The notes under the pieces are model-generated. The model made no database searches, was not told the origin of the DNA, and worked only from the letters and a program-made list of their open reading frames with translations. Below, piece by piece: positions 1 to 8,766 of a stretch of 64,000 bases of DNA. Origin of the DNA: Epilithonimonas mollis (GTDB lineage: Bacteria > Bacteroidota > Bacteroidia > Flavobacteriales > Weeksellaceae). Within the stretch, counting starts at the first letter, position 1, and each line of letters begins with the position of its first letter. Made by a program: the position numbers and the translations under genes. The DNA is taken from contig NZ_FRAM01000004.1 in the NCBI RefSeq assembly GCF_900142325.1, positions 248,001 to 312,000 on the forward strand, given 5' to 3'.

Positions 1-98
1 ATGTGGATCAATCCCAATTTTTTTGCAATGATTTTAGAAATCGAACTTTTCCCTGTAGATGAAAATCCGTCGATGGCGATAACCGGTTTTTTTGTCAT
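1..98 (-). CDS. cmk: (d)CMP kinase, N-terminal fragment cut by window edge
   Basis: Reading leftward from an ATG at 98, the first 32 codons encode a start rich in Lys followed by a hydrophobic strand and a P-loop (G-F-S-S-T-G-K-S-S, about residues 11-19). This is the nucleotide-binding loop of cytidylate kinase, which phosphorylates CMP and dCMP. Only the N-terminus lies in the window, so the assignment rests on the P-loop flavour and the known neighbourhood cmk-porQ-pyrH in Flavobacteriia. It points the same way as porQ, 73 bases downstream of porQ's stop, so porQ and cmk may share a transcript. Confidence 0.75.
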   Translation of the reverse strand, partial: MTKKPVIAIDGFSSTGKSSISKIIAKKLGLIH

Positions 99-171
99 GA
101 TGCAAATGTAATGAGTATGACGAAAAAATAAAATTAAATGATTAATAAAATTGGCAGAAAATTAATGAATA

Positions 172-1188
172 TTATCTTCTGTTGCCGCCCAGCTCGATAA
201 GATCCATTGTGAGTCCCAGCATATTGACATTGGATGCACTGTGATACCTCATGTGAGAATAATCAAACCGGAAAGAAGAAATCTTGAGGCTAAAACCTGC
301 TGACAGACCCGCAAAACTTCTTTGATCCAAAACAGCTAGCTCTCCTCCCCTTTTAACATTATAACCAAACCTTATATTAAAAGCCTGTCCGGGAAATAAT
401 TCCGCACCTAGTGATAAGTGATCAAGCAGCTTTCTTCCGAATTTTGTCTCCTGTCCATTGATATCGGTAGCTGCAGAGATATTGAACTGCTGAAGATCAT
501 GAGCTGTAATTGTAATTGCAGCCGGAAACTGATCGAGAATCTTTGTATATCCGAGATCAACCCGGAACGGAAGTTTTTCTCTTACACCATTATAAGGCCT
601 GATCTGATAACCAAAATTCCTGAAGACTAAACCCAGGGTTTCATTGGATTTGTCAAAATAGTATGTTACACCAGCTGTTGCAGTAATTGCGGATGAAGTA
701 TAGGTATCAATTTTTGATGTTACATAATTGATATTAGCACCAATTGTCCAGTCGTCCTCGAACTGATAGGCATAGCCAAGTCCAGCGGATGCATCCATAG
801 CAGAGAAGTCTCCATTGATATTAGAGTTCTCATCGGTTCTCGGCATGCTTCCATAATCCATATATTTTGCATTGAAGGAAACCAGGTGACCATGTTCCAG
901 ATCTCTGACATAACTGATACTTCCGATTTTTGTCCCGGCAAGATAAGAGGCATAATTCACCGATAGCATTTTATCCATCTCCAGATTCATAAGGGCAGGA
1001 TTGGCAGCCGTAAAATTAACATCATAATCACGCACCGATACTGCATCACCCAGGACAGCCTGCCTGGGAGACATCGGAATATTCAGAAACTGGTAAACCG
1101 TGGTTCCCGTCTGAGAAAAAACCACGCTGGAAATTGTTACTAAAAACAGACTGTAAAACTTCTTCAACACTATCTTTTGGCTTTGCAA
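172..1188 (-). CDS. porQ: Type IX secretion system protein PorQ
   Basis: A 338-residue protein with an N-terminal signal peptide ending at about residue 25 (S-Q-T) and alternating amphipathic strands throughout, as in an outer-membrane beta-barrel of the PorV/PorP kind. The early stretch after the signal (F-L-N-I-P, then R-Q-A-V-L-G) and the length match PorQ, the T9SS outer-membrane protein that works with PorZ, PorU and PorV in releasing and anchoring cargo. The divergent neighbour pyrH fits the usual locus. The presence of T9SS cargo elsewhere in the window (endonucleases, delta-60 protein, phosphatase) supports a working T9SS. I am confident in the family, and fairly confident in PorQ rather than another PorV-like paralogue. 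Confidence 0.85.
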   Translation of the reverse strand: MQSQKIVLKKFYSLFLVTISSVVFSQTGTTVYQFLNIPMSPRQAVLGDAVSVRDYDVNFTAANPALMNLEMDKMLSVNYASYLAGTKIGSISYVRDLEHGHLVSFNAKYMDYGSMPRTDENSNINGDFSAMDASAGLGYAYQFEDDWTIGANINYVTSKIDTYTSSAITATAGVTYYFDKSNETLGLVFRNFGYQIRPYNGVREKLPFRVDLGYTKILDQFPAAITITAHDLQQFNISAATDINGQETKFGRKLLDHLSLGAELFPGQAFNIRFGYNVKRGGELAVLDQRSFAGLSAGFSLKISSFRFDYSHMRYHSASNVNMLGLTMDLIELGGNRR

Positions 1189-1262
1189 AAATAATCTATT
1201 TTGATGCTAATCAAAATTTTTGTACAACTATCTTTTTATTAACGTAATTCTTTTCCTTTCAT

Positions 1263-1270
1263 TATATTTG
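1263..1270 (+). promoter_or_regulatory. Bacteroidota -7 box upstream of pyrH
   Basis: TATATTTG matches TAnnTTTG, the -7 element of Bacteroidota primary-sigma promoters, and ends 34 bases before the pyrH ATG. The upstream T-rich stretch at about 1233-1237 could serve as a weak -33 element. The placement gives a short leader. Inferred from sequence only. Confidence 0.5.
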
Positions 1271-1304
1271 CACAGTTAAAAAAGAAATAAAAATAATAAG
1301 TTAG

Positions 1305-2012
1305 ATGAAATATAAAAGAATCCTACTGAAACTAAGCGGTGAAGCATTAATGGGAAATCGCCAGTATGGCATCGATAACGACAGACTAAAAGAATATGCT
1401 GTCGAGATCAAAAAAGCTGTAGACAAAGGATGTGAGATTGCCATCGTTATTGGTGGAGGCAACATCTTCAGAGGATTAGCGGGTGCTGCAAAAGGAATGG
1501 ACAGAGTGCAGGGAGATTATATGGGAATGCTTGCGACAGTTATCAACGGAATGGCTCTTCAAGGCGCTTTGGAAGATGCGGGCATCATGACAAGGTTACA
1601 GTCTGCCATCGAAATGGACAAAGTAGCAGAACCTTTCATCAAAAGAAAAGCCGTACGTCATCTGGAAAAAGGACGTGTTGTCATCTTCGGAGCAGGAACG
1701 GGTAATCCTTATTTCACTACTGATACTGCTGCAACTTTGAGAGCCATCGAGATCGATGCTGATGTTATCTTGAAAGGAACGAGAGTGGACGGAATATACG
1801 ACAGTGATCCTGAAAAAAATGCAGATGCAGTCAAATTCAACAGCCTATCTTTCGACGAGGTTTTCGAAAAGAATCTTAAAGTAATGGATATGACCGCCTT
1901 CACCCTCAGCCATGAAAATAAATTACCAATCATCGTTTTCGATATGAACAAAGAAGGTAATCTGGAAAAACTGATTGACGGCGAAAATATCGGAACATTA
2001 GTCAACTTTTAA
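1305..2012 (+). CDS. pyrH: UMP kinase
   Basis: A 235-residue cytoplasmic enzyme of the amino-acid-kinase fold that phosphorylates UMP to UDP in pyrimidine nucleotide synthesis. The N-terminal [12 protein letters not shown] block, the G-G-G-N-I-F-R-G nucleotide/phosphate loop (about residues 50-57) and a C-terminal D-M-T-A-F-T-L stretch are typical. Length matches bacterial PyrH (about 235-240). It is followed after 93 bases by frr in the same direction, a common pyrH-frr pairing in many bacteria. The ATG at 1305 is the first in-frame start after the promoter. Confidence 0.97.
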   Translation: MKYKRILLKLSGEALMGNRQYGIDNDRLKEYAVEIKKAVDKGCEIAIVIGGGNIFRGLAGAAKGMDRVQGDYMGMLATVINGMALQGALEDAGIMTRLQSAIEMDKVAEPFIKRKAVRHLEKGRVVIFGAGTGNPYFTTDTAATLRAIEIDADVILKGTRVDGIYDSDPEKNADAVKFNSLSFDEVFEKNLKVMDMTAFTLSHENKLPIIVFDMNKEGNLEKLIDGENIGTLVNF

Positions 2013-2105
2013 ATGGGGATATTTTTGATATTTGATTAAATCATTATCATTCATAATCCATCATTCATGTAAAATATGTGTCAATTATCAAATTTTAAAT
2101 ATACA

Positions 2106-2660
2106 ATGGAAGAATTAGAACTCATTGTAGCATCAGTAAAGCAAGAGATGGATGCTGCAATAAAGCATTTGGATCACGCTTTTCAAAAAATCAGAGCCGG
2201 ACGTGCTTCTACATCTATGGTGCAGGATGTAATGGTAGAATATTATGGATCTATGACACCGATCAATCAGGTAGCCAACGTCTCTGTACCTGATGCGATG
2301 ACTATTTCTATCCAGCCATGGGACCGATCCGCTATTGGCCCTATCGAAAAAGCCATTATTAATTCCAATCTTGGTTTTGCACCTTCTAATAACGGCGATG
2401 TCATTATCCTGAATGTTCCGCCTTTGACAGAAGAAAGAAGACGCGAACTTGCCAAACAGGCAAAAGCTGAAACTGAGCAGACAAAAGTTGTTATCCGAAA
2501 TGCAAGACAGGAAGGTAACAAAGAACTGAAAAGACTGGAAGGAATTGCAGAAGACCTTATAAAAGGGGTTGAAAAAGATATCCAGGAGCTGACCGATGCT
2601 TACGTTAAAAAAACTGATGACCACCTGAAAATTAAAGAAGCTGAAATTTTGAAAGTGTAA
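2106..2660 (+). CDS. frr: Ribosome recycling factor
   Basis: RRF splits post-termination ribosomes together with EF-G. The family fingerprint is present: an N-terminal helix, K-I-R-A-G-R-A-S near residue 30, and the C-terminal helical bundle with R-R-E-L-A-K and V-V-I-R-N-A-R. Starting at the ATG at 2106 gives 184 residues, the usual RRF length. An in-frame ATG at 2076 would add ten residues rich in polar and hydrophobic side chains that are not seen in the family, so I prefer 2106. A terminator follows 27 bases after the stop, closing a pyrH-frr unit. Confidence 0.97.
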   Translation: MEELELIVASVKQEMDAAIKHLDHAFQKIRAGRASTSMVQDVMVEYYGSMTPINQVANVSVPDAMTISIQPWDRSAIGPIEKAIINSNLGFAPSNNGDVIILNVPPLTEERRRELAKQAKAETEQTKVVIRNARQEGNKELKRLEGIAEDLIKGVEKDIQELTDAYVKKTDDHLKIKEAEILKV

Positions 2661-2687
2661 TTTTTTTCAAATTAAAAGAAACAACAA

Positions 2688-2719
2688 CCCGATTCCATCT
2701 GTGAATCGGGTTTTATTTT
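2688..2719 (+). terminator. Rho-independent terminator after frr
   Basis: An 8-bp perfect stem (CCCGATTC / GAATCGGG) with a 7-base loop is followed by TTTTATTTT. This ends the pyrH-frr transcript. Confidence 0.88.
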
Positions 2720-2798
2720 GATGACAGATATGAAATGTCCTTTGGTCATAAGCGTAAACGACGCTGTAAAAGCTTTCATCAAATCAAAACAAAATCAC

Positions 2799-2806
2799 TA
2801 AATTTG
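2799..2806 (+). promoter_or_regulatory. -7 box upstream of rbfA
   Basis: TAAATTTG fits TAnnTTTG and lies 8 bases before the rbfA ATG. If used, the transcript would be almost leaderless, which is common in Bacteroidota. It comes directly after the frr terminator, as expected for a new unit. Confidence 0.5.
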
Positions 2807-2814
2807 CAAAACTT

Positions 2815-3177
2815 ATGGAAAGCAACAGACAAAGAAAAGTAGCACAGATTATACAGGAAGATATAGCGGAGATTTTCCGTAAACAGGCTTCCGAAAGCAA
2901 ACAGAACAGTTTTTTGGTATCTGTTTCTGACGTGAAGGTAACGCCAGATCTGGGAATTGCAAAAATTTACCTCAGTATCTTCCCGGCAGAATTGCGAAAG
3001 CCTATCATGAAGGAAATTAATGAGAATAATGCATTCTACAGAAACTATCTCGGCCAGAAAATGGCTAAGCAGGTTAGAATAATCCCGCAACTGTCATTCT
3101 ATCTGGATACAACCCTGGACGATGTAGAGCGCATAGAAAGAGAGCTGAAAGGCGAAGGTGATAACCCAACTCTTTAA
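2815..3177 (+). CDS. rbfA: 30S ribosome-binding factor A
   Basis: A 120-residue small KH-like protein that matures the 5' end of 16S rRNA in the 30S subunit. The R-Q-R-K-V-A-Q-I-I-Q-E-D-I-A start, the D-V-K-V-T-P-D-L-G-I-A-K-I-Y strand and the R-I-I-P-Q-L-S-F-Y-L-D block are characteristic. Length agrees with the family. It is 12 bases ahead of the next gene, an FtsX-like permease, an arrangement frequent in Flavobacteriia, so the two are probably co-transcribed. Confidence 0.95.
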   Translation: MESNRQRKVAQIIQEDIAEIFRKQASESKQNSFLVSVSDVKVTPDLGIAKIYLSIFPAELRKPIMKEINENNAFYRNYLGQKMAKQVRIIPQLSFYLDTTLDDVERIERELKGEGDNPTL

Positions 3178-3189
3178 TCTGCTGGGAGT

Positions 3190-4392
3190 TTGAAAAACGC
3201 TTTTTACATAGCATCCCGTTACCTGATTTCCAAGAAGGGAAGCACAGCTGTAACCTTTATTACTTGGTTGGCAGCGTTTGCGATGGTTGCAGCTGTAGCA
3301 GCAATGTTTATTATCATCTCCGTATTTTCCGGTTTGGAAGAGATCAATAATCAGATGATTACCAATCTGCATGCAGATCTAACAATAAAAAGTAAGTCAG
3401 GAAAGATTTTACCGGAGATGAATAAAATCCAAAGTACACTCCGGAAAGACACTGACATTGTCAGTTTTTCAAAGATCATAGAAGAAAAAGTATATCTCGG
3501 ATATAAAGATAACGGAGAAATTGCATACTTGCGAGGTGTAGATTCTGCGTATACGAATGTCAATCCTATAGACAAAAATATCTTTTACGGAAAGTATCCG
3601 GACTTCCACTACAGTAATGAAGTAATCATGGAAAACGGCCTGGACAACAGGCTATCGCTTCCGGTGAACTCCAGTCAGGATTTTGCGACAGTTCTGATGC
3701 CTAAACCAGGAAAAGGAATCATTCAGCAGGAAAATGATATTTTCAATAAAAAAGAAATTTATGTAAGTGGTGTTTTCCCTGGGAATGATCAGCTAGACAA
3801 CTACATTATTGCACCTATTGAACTGGCTCAGGAACTGCTTGACCTTCCGAAAGATGCAGCCTATCAAATTGTTATCAAACTTAAAAATCCTGCAAATTCT
3901 GGGATTGTAAAATTATCACTCCTCAAAACACTTGGAGATCAGATTGTAATAAAAACCAAATCGGAAGAGAATGCGGCATTCTGGAAAATGATCAATACCG
4001 AAAAACTGATGATCTATCTGATTTTCGGACTTGTAATTTTCATTACAACATTCAATCTGGCTGGTGCAATAACAATCCTGCAGCTGGATAAAAAAGAGCA
4101 GGCCAAATCTCTGATCGCCCTTGGATTCAATATGAAAAATCTGCGGATGATTTACTTCTTTACAGGACTTCTTATTGTTTTACTGGGGATTCTTTGCGGA
4201 TTAATTTTAGGGTCATTGATTTGTTTTTTACAGATCTACACAGGCTGGATCAAAGCCAGCGAAACATTGGCATTTCCCGTAAGAATAGACATTATCAATT
4301 ATTTCATTGTATCAGGCATTGCTATATTTTTCGGACTATCTATCTCTTTTATCTTTTCTAAAGTGAATAAGAAATATATTTCTGATAATTAA
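3190..4392 (+). CDS. FtsX/LolC-like ABC transporter permease
   Basis: A 400-residue inner-membrane protein starting with TTG, 12 bases after rbfA. It has one N-terminal transmembrane helix (about residues 22-48), a large extracytoplasmic MacB-like domain (about 50-270) and three C-terminal helices, the plan of the LolC/LolE and MacB permeases. Members work with an ATPase to move lipoproteins or other substrates off the inner membrane; no ATPase gene is adjacent here, so the partner is encoded elsewhere. The sequence upstream of the TTG gives no ATG in frame without running into rbfA, and the Lys-Asn start fits other members. The exact substrate cannot be read from sequence. Confidence 0.85.
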   Translation: MKNAFYIASRYLISKKGSTAVTFITWLAAFAMVAAVAAMFIIISVFSGLEEINNQMITNLHADLTIKSKSGKILPEMNKIQSTLRKDTDIVSFSKIIEEKVYLGYKDNGEIAYLRGVDSAYTNVNPIDKNIFYGKYPDFHYSNEVIMENGLDNRLSLPVNSSQDFATVLMPKPGKGIIQQENDIFNKKEIYVSGVFPGNDQLDNYIIAPIELAQELLDLPKDAAYQIVIKLKNPANSGIVKLSLLKTLGDQIVIKTKSEENAAFWKMINTEKLMIYLIFGLVIFITTFNLAGAITILQLDKKEQAKSLIALGFNMKNLRMIYFFTGLLIVLLGILCGLILGSLICFLQIYTGWIKASETLAFPVRIDIINYFIVSGIAIFFGLSISFIFSKVNKKYISDN

Positions 4393-4581
4393 ACGCACCA
4401 ATTTCCGTATATAATTTTTAAGTTAATTTATATTCCAAAATTCAGATAAAACTATCTGTATTTTTCAATTCTACACACATATTATTATCATTTTATATAT
4501 AATTCAAAAAATTAATCTAAACAGTTAAAATTTCTTCTCTGTTGTTGATAATTTTTTTCATTTACTTATAAAGATATTTTA

Positions 4582-4589
4582 TACATTTA
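4582..4589 (+). promoter_or_regulatory. -7-like box before first endonuclease gene
   Basis: TACATTTA, 19 bases before the ATG at 4609, sits in a stretch resembling the region before the second endonuclease gene (TAACTTTA at 5810-5817, then A-C-G-C-C-C and a T run). The two promoters appear to have been duplicated with the genes. Confidence 0.4.
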
Positions 4590-4608
4590 CCGCCCTTAAT
4601 TTTTTGAA

Positions 4609-5685
4609 ATGAAAAAATGTATTTTTATTCTTTTTGTTGGGATGTTCGGCATTGCAAATGCGCAGGCACCAACAGGTTATTATGACAATGCAAGCGGACT
4701 TACAGGTTATGCATTGAAAACAAAACTCGGAGAAATCATTACTGCTGGTTATCAAACCAAAAGCTATGATGCTCTTTATGACATCTATCCTTCATCGGAC
4801 TCTGACAAATGGTATGAGAAAGATAATACTGTTTTGGATGTTTATTCTGAAAACCCGACAGGACCAGACCCTTACAATTTCACACACGGACAGAAAAAAT
4901 GTGGAAACTACAGTAATGAAGGTGATTGTTATAACCGTGAACATACAGTCCCACAAAGTCTTTTCAACTCTGCATCTCCAATGGTTTCTGATCTTTTACA
5001 TATCCTTCCGACTGATGGAAAAGTAAATGGTATGAGAAGCAATTACCCTTTTGGAAAAGTGTCTAATCCATCCTTTACATCCAAGAACGGATCAAAAGTG
5101 GGATCTAATACTTCTCCAGGTTATTCCGGAACTGTATTCGAGCCGATTAATGAATTCAAAGGAGATATTGCCAGATGCTTATTGTATTTTGTTACCAGAT
5201 ATCAGACAAAATTATCAAGTTTTTCCAGTGGAAACATTCTGAATACCTCTAATGTTAACCAGGGTTTACAGACTTGGGAACTAAATCTGCTATTGCTTTG
5301 GCATCAACAAGATCCTGTTTCCGAAAGAGAAATCACACGTAATAATGTGGCGTACACGCATCAAAAAAACAGAAACCCCTTTGTGGATCATCCGGAATGG
5401 GTTACAACAATCTGGGGCCCTTCTCCTTTGGCAGTAGATGATGCTTCATTTTCCAAAAACCTCACTATTGCTCCAAACCCTGTTAAAGGTAATGTGATCA
5501 GCGTGATCGGAGACAAGGATCTGAAGAAGTTTACAAAAGCTTTTATTTATAACATGGTCGGGCAAAATGTTCAGACAATTGAAAATCCTTTCCAGAACGG
5601 AAATACAATTCAGCTAAAAAATCTTCCAAAAGGCGTTTATATCCTTAAAACCGGAGAACTGAATACCAAATTCATCATAGAATAA
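4609..5685 (+). CDS. T9SS-secreted endonuclease I family nuclease (copy 1)
   Basis: A 358-residue exported nuclease. A signal peptide ends at N-A-Q (residues 17-19). The endonuclease I (EndA/NucM-like) core carries the N-R-E-H-T-V-P-Q-S motif with the catalytic His at about 112, plus downstream Asn/His positions of the H-N-N/His-Me fold. The last 75 residues (from about 280) form a T9SS type A sorting tail with A-P-N-P-V, L-P-K-G-V-Y-I-L-K-T and a final short strand. The protein is therefore expected to cut DNA outside the cell for nutrient use. It is followed by its own terminator and a close paralogue. The nuclease family and T9SS tail are clear; substrate preference is not. Confidence 0.92.
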   Translation: MKKCIFILFVGMFGIANAQAPTGYYDNASGLTGYALKTKLGEIITAGYQTKSYDALYDIYPSSDSDKWYEKDNTVLDVYSENPTGPDPYNFTHGQKKCGNYSNEGDCYNREHTVPQSLFNSASPMVSDLLHILPTDGKVNGMRSNYPFGKVSNPSFTSKNGSKVGSNTSPGYSGTVFEPINEFKGDIARCLLYFVTRYQTKLSSFSSGNILNTSNVNQGLQTWELNLLLLWHQQDPVSEREITRNNVAYTHQKNRNPFVDHPEWVTTIWGPSPLAVDDASFSKNLTIAPNPVKGNVISVIGDKDLKKFTKAFIYNMVGQNVQTIENPFQNGNTIQLKNLPKGVYILKTGELNTKFIIE

Positions 5686-5703
5686 AAACCAAAATTATAT
5701 TTC

Positions 5704-5733
5704 GAGACAGAGTAAAATCTGTCTCTTTTATTT
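5704..5733 (+). terminator. Rho-independent terminator after endonuclease copy 1
   Basis: Perfect 8-bp stem (GAGACAGA / TCTGTCTC), 6-base loop, then TTTTATTT. It separates the two endonuclease genes into independent transcripts. Confidence 0.88.
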
Positions 5734-5837
5734 CAAAATCAATAATGATTAGTTAATATAAAACAGAAATATAATTGAAAGTATTCCTGTATTTTTACAG
5801 AAATATTTATAACTTTAACGCCCTAATTTTTTTTAAA

Positions 5838-6899
5838 ATGAAAAAATATTTCTTTACATTATTCGTCGGATTATTTGGCATTATAAATGCGCAGATCCCG
5901 ACAGGCTATTATGATGGCACAACCGGGCTTAGCGGCGCTGCTCTAAAAACCAAATTGAGCCAGATCATTACAGCGGGCCATCAGGATAAAGGTTATAACT
6001 GGGCTGTATTTTCAAGTGCTGACAGGGATAAATATTATGAAAATGACAACAGTGTCCTAGACGTATATTCTGAAAACCCAGCCGGTCCGGATCCTTATAA
6101 ATATACAATCGATACTAATCAATGCGGTAGTTACAGTGGAGAAGGCTCTTGTTACAATAGAGAACACTCTATTCCGAAATCAACTTTCAATGACGCTACT
6201 CCGATGCATAATGATTATCATCACCTGTTGCCAACGGACGGCTATGTGAACGGAAAAAGAAGCAACTGGCCATATGGGGAGGTTGGAACTGCAAGCTGGA
6301 CTTCAAAAAATGGTTCAAAACTGGGATCAAGTAAGCTTAATGGATATTCAGGAACTGTTTTTGAGCCAATCAATGAGTTCAAAGGTGATATCGCCAGGAT
6401 CTATTTATATTTTGCTACAAGATATCAGTCTCAGATCACTACATTTACTTATGACATGTATGACGGATCTACATTCAAGGTTTTTGCGGAGCCTTTTCTG
6501 TCCATGCTTTTAAAATGGCATCAGCAGGATCCTGTTTCTCAGAAGGAAATTGACAGAAACAATGCCGTTTACAACTATCAGAAAAACAGAAACCCATATG
6601 TGGATCATCCGGAATATGTTGCGCAGATCTGGGGAACTGTAATGGCTGTTGATGACGCATCATTTTCCAAAAACCTGACTATTGCTCCTAATCCTGTTAA
6701 AGGTAATACAATCCAGGTAACCGGTGATAAGGATCTTAAGCAATTTAAAACTGCATTTATTTACAATACTGTCGGACAAAATATCCAGACGATTGAGAAT
6801 CCTTTCCAAAACGGAAATACCATTACAATTAAAAATCTTCCAAAAGGTATCTATATCCTTAAAACAGGAGAATTGAATACTAAATTTATCGTAGATTAA
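5838..6899 (+). CDS. T9SS-secreted endonuclease I family nuclease (copy 2)
   Basis: A 353-residue paralogue of the preceding gene. The ATG at 5838 opens a signal peptide closely matching copy 1 (M-K-K then F-V-G-L-F-G-I, ending N-A-Q), so I choose it over an in-frame ATG at 5775, which would put 21 odd residues in front. The core keeps N-R-E-H-S-I-P-K-S with His at about 110. The C-terminal T9SS tail is almost the same as copy 1 (S-F-S-K-N-L-T-I-A-P-N-P-V-K-G), while the catalytic domain has diverged more. This tail conservation suggests recent duplication or gene conversion of the tail. It carries its own promoter-like region and a downstream terminator. Confidence 0.92.
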   Translation: MKKYFFTLFVGLFGIINAQIPTGYYDGTTGLSGAALKTKLSQIITAGHQDKGYNWAVFSSADRDKYYENDNSVLDVYSENPAGPDPYKYTIDTNQCGSYSGEGSCYNREHSIPKSTFNDATPMHNDYHHLLPTDGYVNGKRSNWPYGEVGTASWTSKNGSKLGSSKLNGYSGTVFEPINEFKGDIARIYLYFATRYQSQITTFTYDMYDGSTFKVFAEPFLSMLLKWHQQDPVSQKEIDRNNAVYNYQKNRNPYVDHPEYVAQIWGTVMAVDDASFSKNLTIAPNPVKGNTIQVTGDKDLKQFKTAFIYNTVGQNIQTIENPFQNGNTITIKNLPKGIYILKTGELNTKFIVD

Positions 6900-6924
6900 T
6901 TTTATAATGAAATATTAAAACGGG

Positions 6925-6955
6925 AATCAGTTGCTTTTGCAGCTGATTTTTTTTA
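6925..6955 (+). terminator. Rho-independent terminator after endonuclease copy 2
   Basis: Nine-base stem ATCAGTTGC / GCAGCTGAT with one G-T pair, TTTT loop, followed by a run of T. Because an in-frame ATG for the next gene at 6931 lies inside this hairpin, the later start at 6982 is favoured for that gene. Confidence 0.85.
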
Positions 6956-6981
6956 TCTTAAATATTCAAAAAAAAGTAAGA

Positions 6982-7650
6982 ATGAAACACAGTAGATATT
7001 TTATCAAAATTATTTTTTCCTTTTCGCTAATCCTTACCTCTCTCCTGTTTCAAGCGCAGGAAAAACCGTTTTGGAAAGAGATTCAGGCGTTCAGGAAAAC
7101 AGATCAGACCAGCAGAATTCCCAAAAAAGCCATTCTCTTCCTAGGCAGTTCTTCTTTCACTTACTGGAATGATGTAAATGACTACTTCCCTACTAAAACC
7201 ATTGTGAACAGGGCTTTTGGCGGCTCCAGATTATTGGATCTCAATCGTTATTCAGATGAACTTCTCGATCCTTATAAGCCGAAACAGATTGTCATATACT
7301 GTGGGGAAAATGATATTGCTACTGATAATCCTGCTCCTGCCGAAGTTTTGGAAAGGTTCAAAACATTTTTCGGAAAGATCCGTCAGAAATATCCCAAAGT
7401 TCCGGTTGCTTATGTTTCTATCAAATATTCACCAAGCCGTGAGCAGTTCTGGCCACAGATGAAAGAGCTGAACCAAATGATAGAAGCCTATCTTAAAACC
7501 CAGAGAAAAGCAGAATATATAGATATTACAACTGTGATGAATGGTGAAAATGGTAAAGTTAGAACCGATATTTTCAAAGAGGATATGCTTCATATGAAGC
7601 CTGAAGGCTACCGGCTTTGGACAAAAGTAATGGCTAAGTATCTGAAATAA
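6982..7650 (+). CDS. Secreted SGNH/GDSL-type hydrolase
   Basis: A 222-residue exported esterase-like protein. Signal peptide to about residue 26 (Q-A-Q-E). Block I is L-F-L-G-S-S-S-F (residues 52-59), where the second Ser takes the place of the GDSL nucleophile; block III is the G-E-N-D of Y-C-G-E-N-D-I-A; block V is D-M-L-H-M-K-P-E-G-Y with the Asp/His pair. These place it in the SGNH superfamily, whose members cleave ester bonds in lipids, sugars or acylated polysaccharide. The start at 6982 is preferred because the earlier in-frame ATG falls in the terminator of the preceding gene. Substrate unknown. Confidence 0.85.
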   Translation: MKHSRYFIKIIFSFSLILTSLLFQAQEKPFWKEIQAFRKTDQTSRIPKKAILFLGSSSFTYWNDVNDYFPTKTIVNRAFGGSRLLDLNRYSDELLDPYKPKQIVIYCGENDIATDNPAPAEVLERFKTFFGKIRQKYPKVPVAYVSIKYSPSREQFWPQMKELNQMIEAYLKTQRKAEYIDITTVMNGENGKVRTDIFKEDMLHMKPEGYRLWTKVMAKYLK

Positions 7651-7742
7651 ATATCAAATCAGATATTTGAATTCATGATTTTTCCAAATAAATAAATTAA
7701 TATATAATTTGTATTTATTCTAAATTAATTTATATTTACATT

Positions 7743-7895
7743 ATGATTCAGCAGATTATACCTTTCAAAATCGCGCCATTGGCGCCAGCATTCAGGAATG
7801 ATGAGATGATGTATTGTGACAAGAAAAAATGTTGCAAAAAATTCAAAAAAGGAAAACGTTGCAAAAAATGTCCGGGAAGATTGAAAATCAGTTAA
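7743..7895 (+). CDS. Small Cys/Lys-rich protein, 50 residues
   Basis: An open frame of 50 codons not explained by any larger gene. The N-terminal half is hydrophobic (Q-Q-I-I-P-F-K-I-A-P-L-A-P-A-F), the C-terminal half is dense in Lys and Cys: Y-C-D-K-K-K-C-C-K-K-F then K-R-C-K-K-C-P-G-R-L. The five Cys residues in a C-x4-CC-x6-C-x2-C layout could bind metal or nucleic acid. It follows the SGNH hydrolase by 92 bases and its last 8 bases overlap the end of the convergent DnaJ gene. I think I recall similar small proteins in Chryseobacterium genomes, but cannot verify this. Function unknown. Confidence 0.6.
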   Translation: MIQQIIPFKIAPLAPAFRNDEMMYCDKKKCCKKFKKGKRCKKCPGRLKIS

Positions 7896-8529
7896 AAATC
7901 AGCCAGGCAATCAAAACCAATAATACTAAAAATATAATAACAGAAACCATCCCGGAAAGTTTGGTTTCTTTTTTTTGCGATTTTCCCAACGATTCTTTGG
8001 GTTTTTGTAAATTACTTTCTTCAGGTTGTAAATCCGTCTCCGATCGTTCACTGATCGTTATTCCCTGCACAACTGTTTTATGAAGAACCGTATTGGTAGC
8101 ATGAAGCAGGATCTGAAAATTACCTTGTGAATCGAATTCCTTTATCCTGATGGTTCTTTCGCCGTTCGGTTTTTCCAATCCGAAAGGAACAATCTTCACC
8201 AGGTCTGCATCGTAAGTGTTCCAATAAACAGTTATCTCTTCACCTTTAAGGGCGCGGATCTTACTTGCAGAAAAATTTTTGATCTTTGGCGGGAGGATGC
8301 TTTTTACATTTCTTTGCTGGCTGGAAAGATTCTGATCATACATACGTTTTCTTTCCGGATCCATAAGCGTTTCGTAGGCTTCCCGGATTTCTCTGAATCT
8401 GTCGGCAAAGAAATCATCATTCTCATTTTTATCCGGATGATATTTCAGCGAAAGTTTTCTGTAGGCTTTTTTGATGTCTTCAGGAGAAGCATTTTGAGGA
8501 ATTCCAAGAAAATAATAATAATCCTTCAC
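7888..8529 (-). CDS. DnaJ-domain protein with C-terminal membrane anchor
   Basis: A 213-residue protein with an N-terminal J domain (about residues 1-65), including the H-P-D tripeptide at 31-33 that triggers DnaK ATP hydrolysis. No G/F-rich or zinc-finger region follows, so it is a class III J protein. A middle beta-rich region (about 85-165) is of unknown fold, and the C-terminus is a single transmembrane helix (about 193-212), which would anchor the protein with its J domain in the cytoplasm. Role: local recruitment of DnaK to membrane-associated clients. Its 3' end overlaps the convergent small Cys-rich gene by 8 bases. Confidence 0.85.
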   Translation of the reverse strand: MKDYYYFLGIPQNASPEDIKKAYRKLSLKYHPDKNENDDFFADRFREIREAYETLMDPERKRMYDQNLSSQQRNVKSILPPKIKNFSASKIRALKGEEITVYWNTYDADLVKIVPFGLEKPNGERTIRIKEFDSQGNFQILLHATNTVLHKTVVQGITISERSETDLQPEESNLQKPKESLGKSQKKETKLSGMVSVIIFLVLLVLIAWLIFN

Positions 8530-8766
8530 AACGCAAATTTAATGATTTTTAAAATTTTATCTGAATATGGATAACAATACTATATTAAAGACTTGTAAAA
8601 TATTTGATTATCCGGATATTTTATTAATTCATGATCTTGTAAATCTCTTGTAAATTAAAATTAAACACTTGTCTTACAGATAATTATGCAATTACAAAAA
8701 GAATCAGAGCAATTTACAATTTATTATTTGTGTTGTTGAATAGTTTTACATCATAAAATTATTCCA

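Noticed and set aside
2076-2105. Upstream ATG of frr
   Set aside because: Would add 10 residues absent from the family; 2106 gives the standard length.
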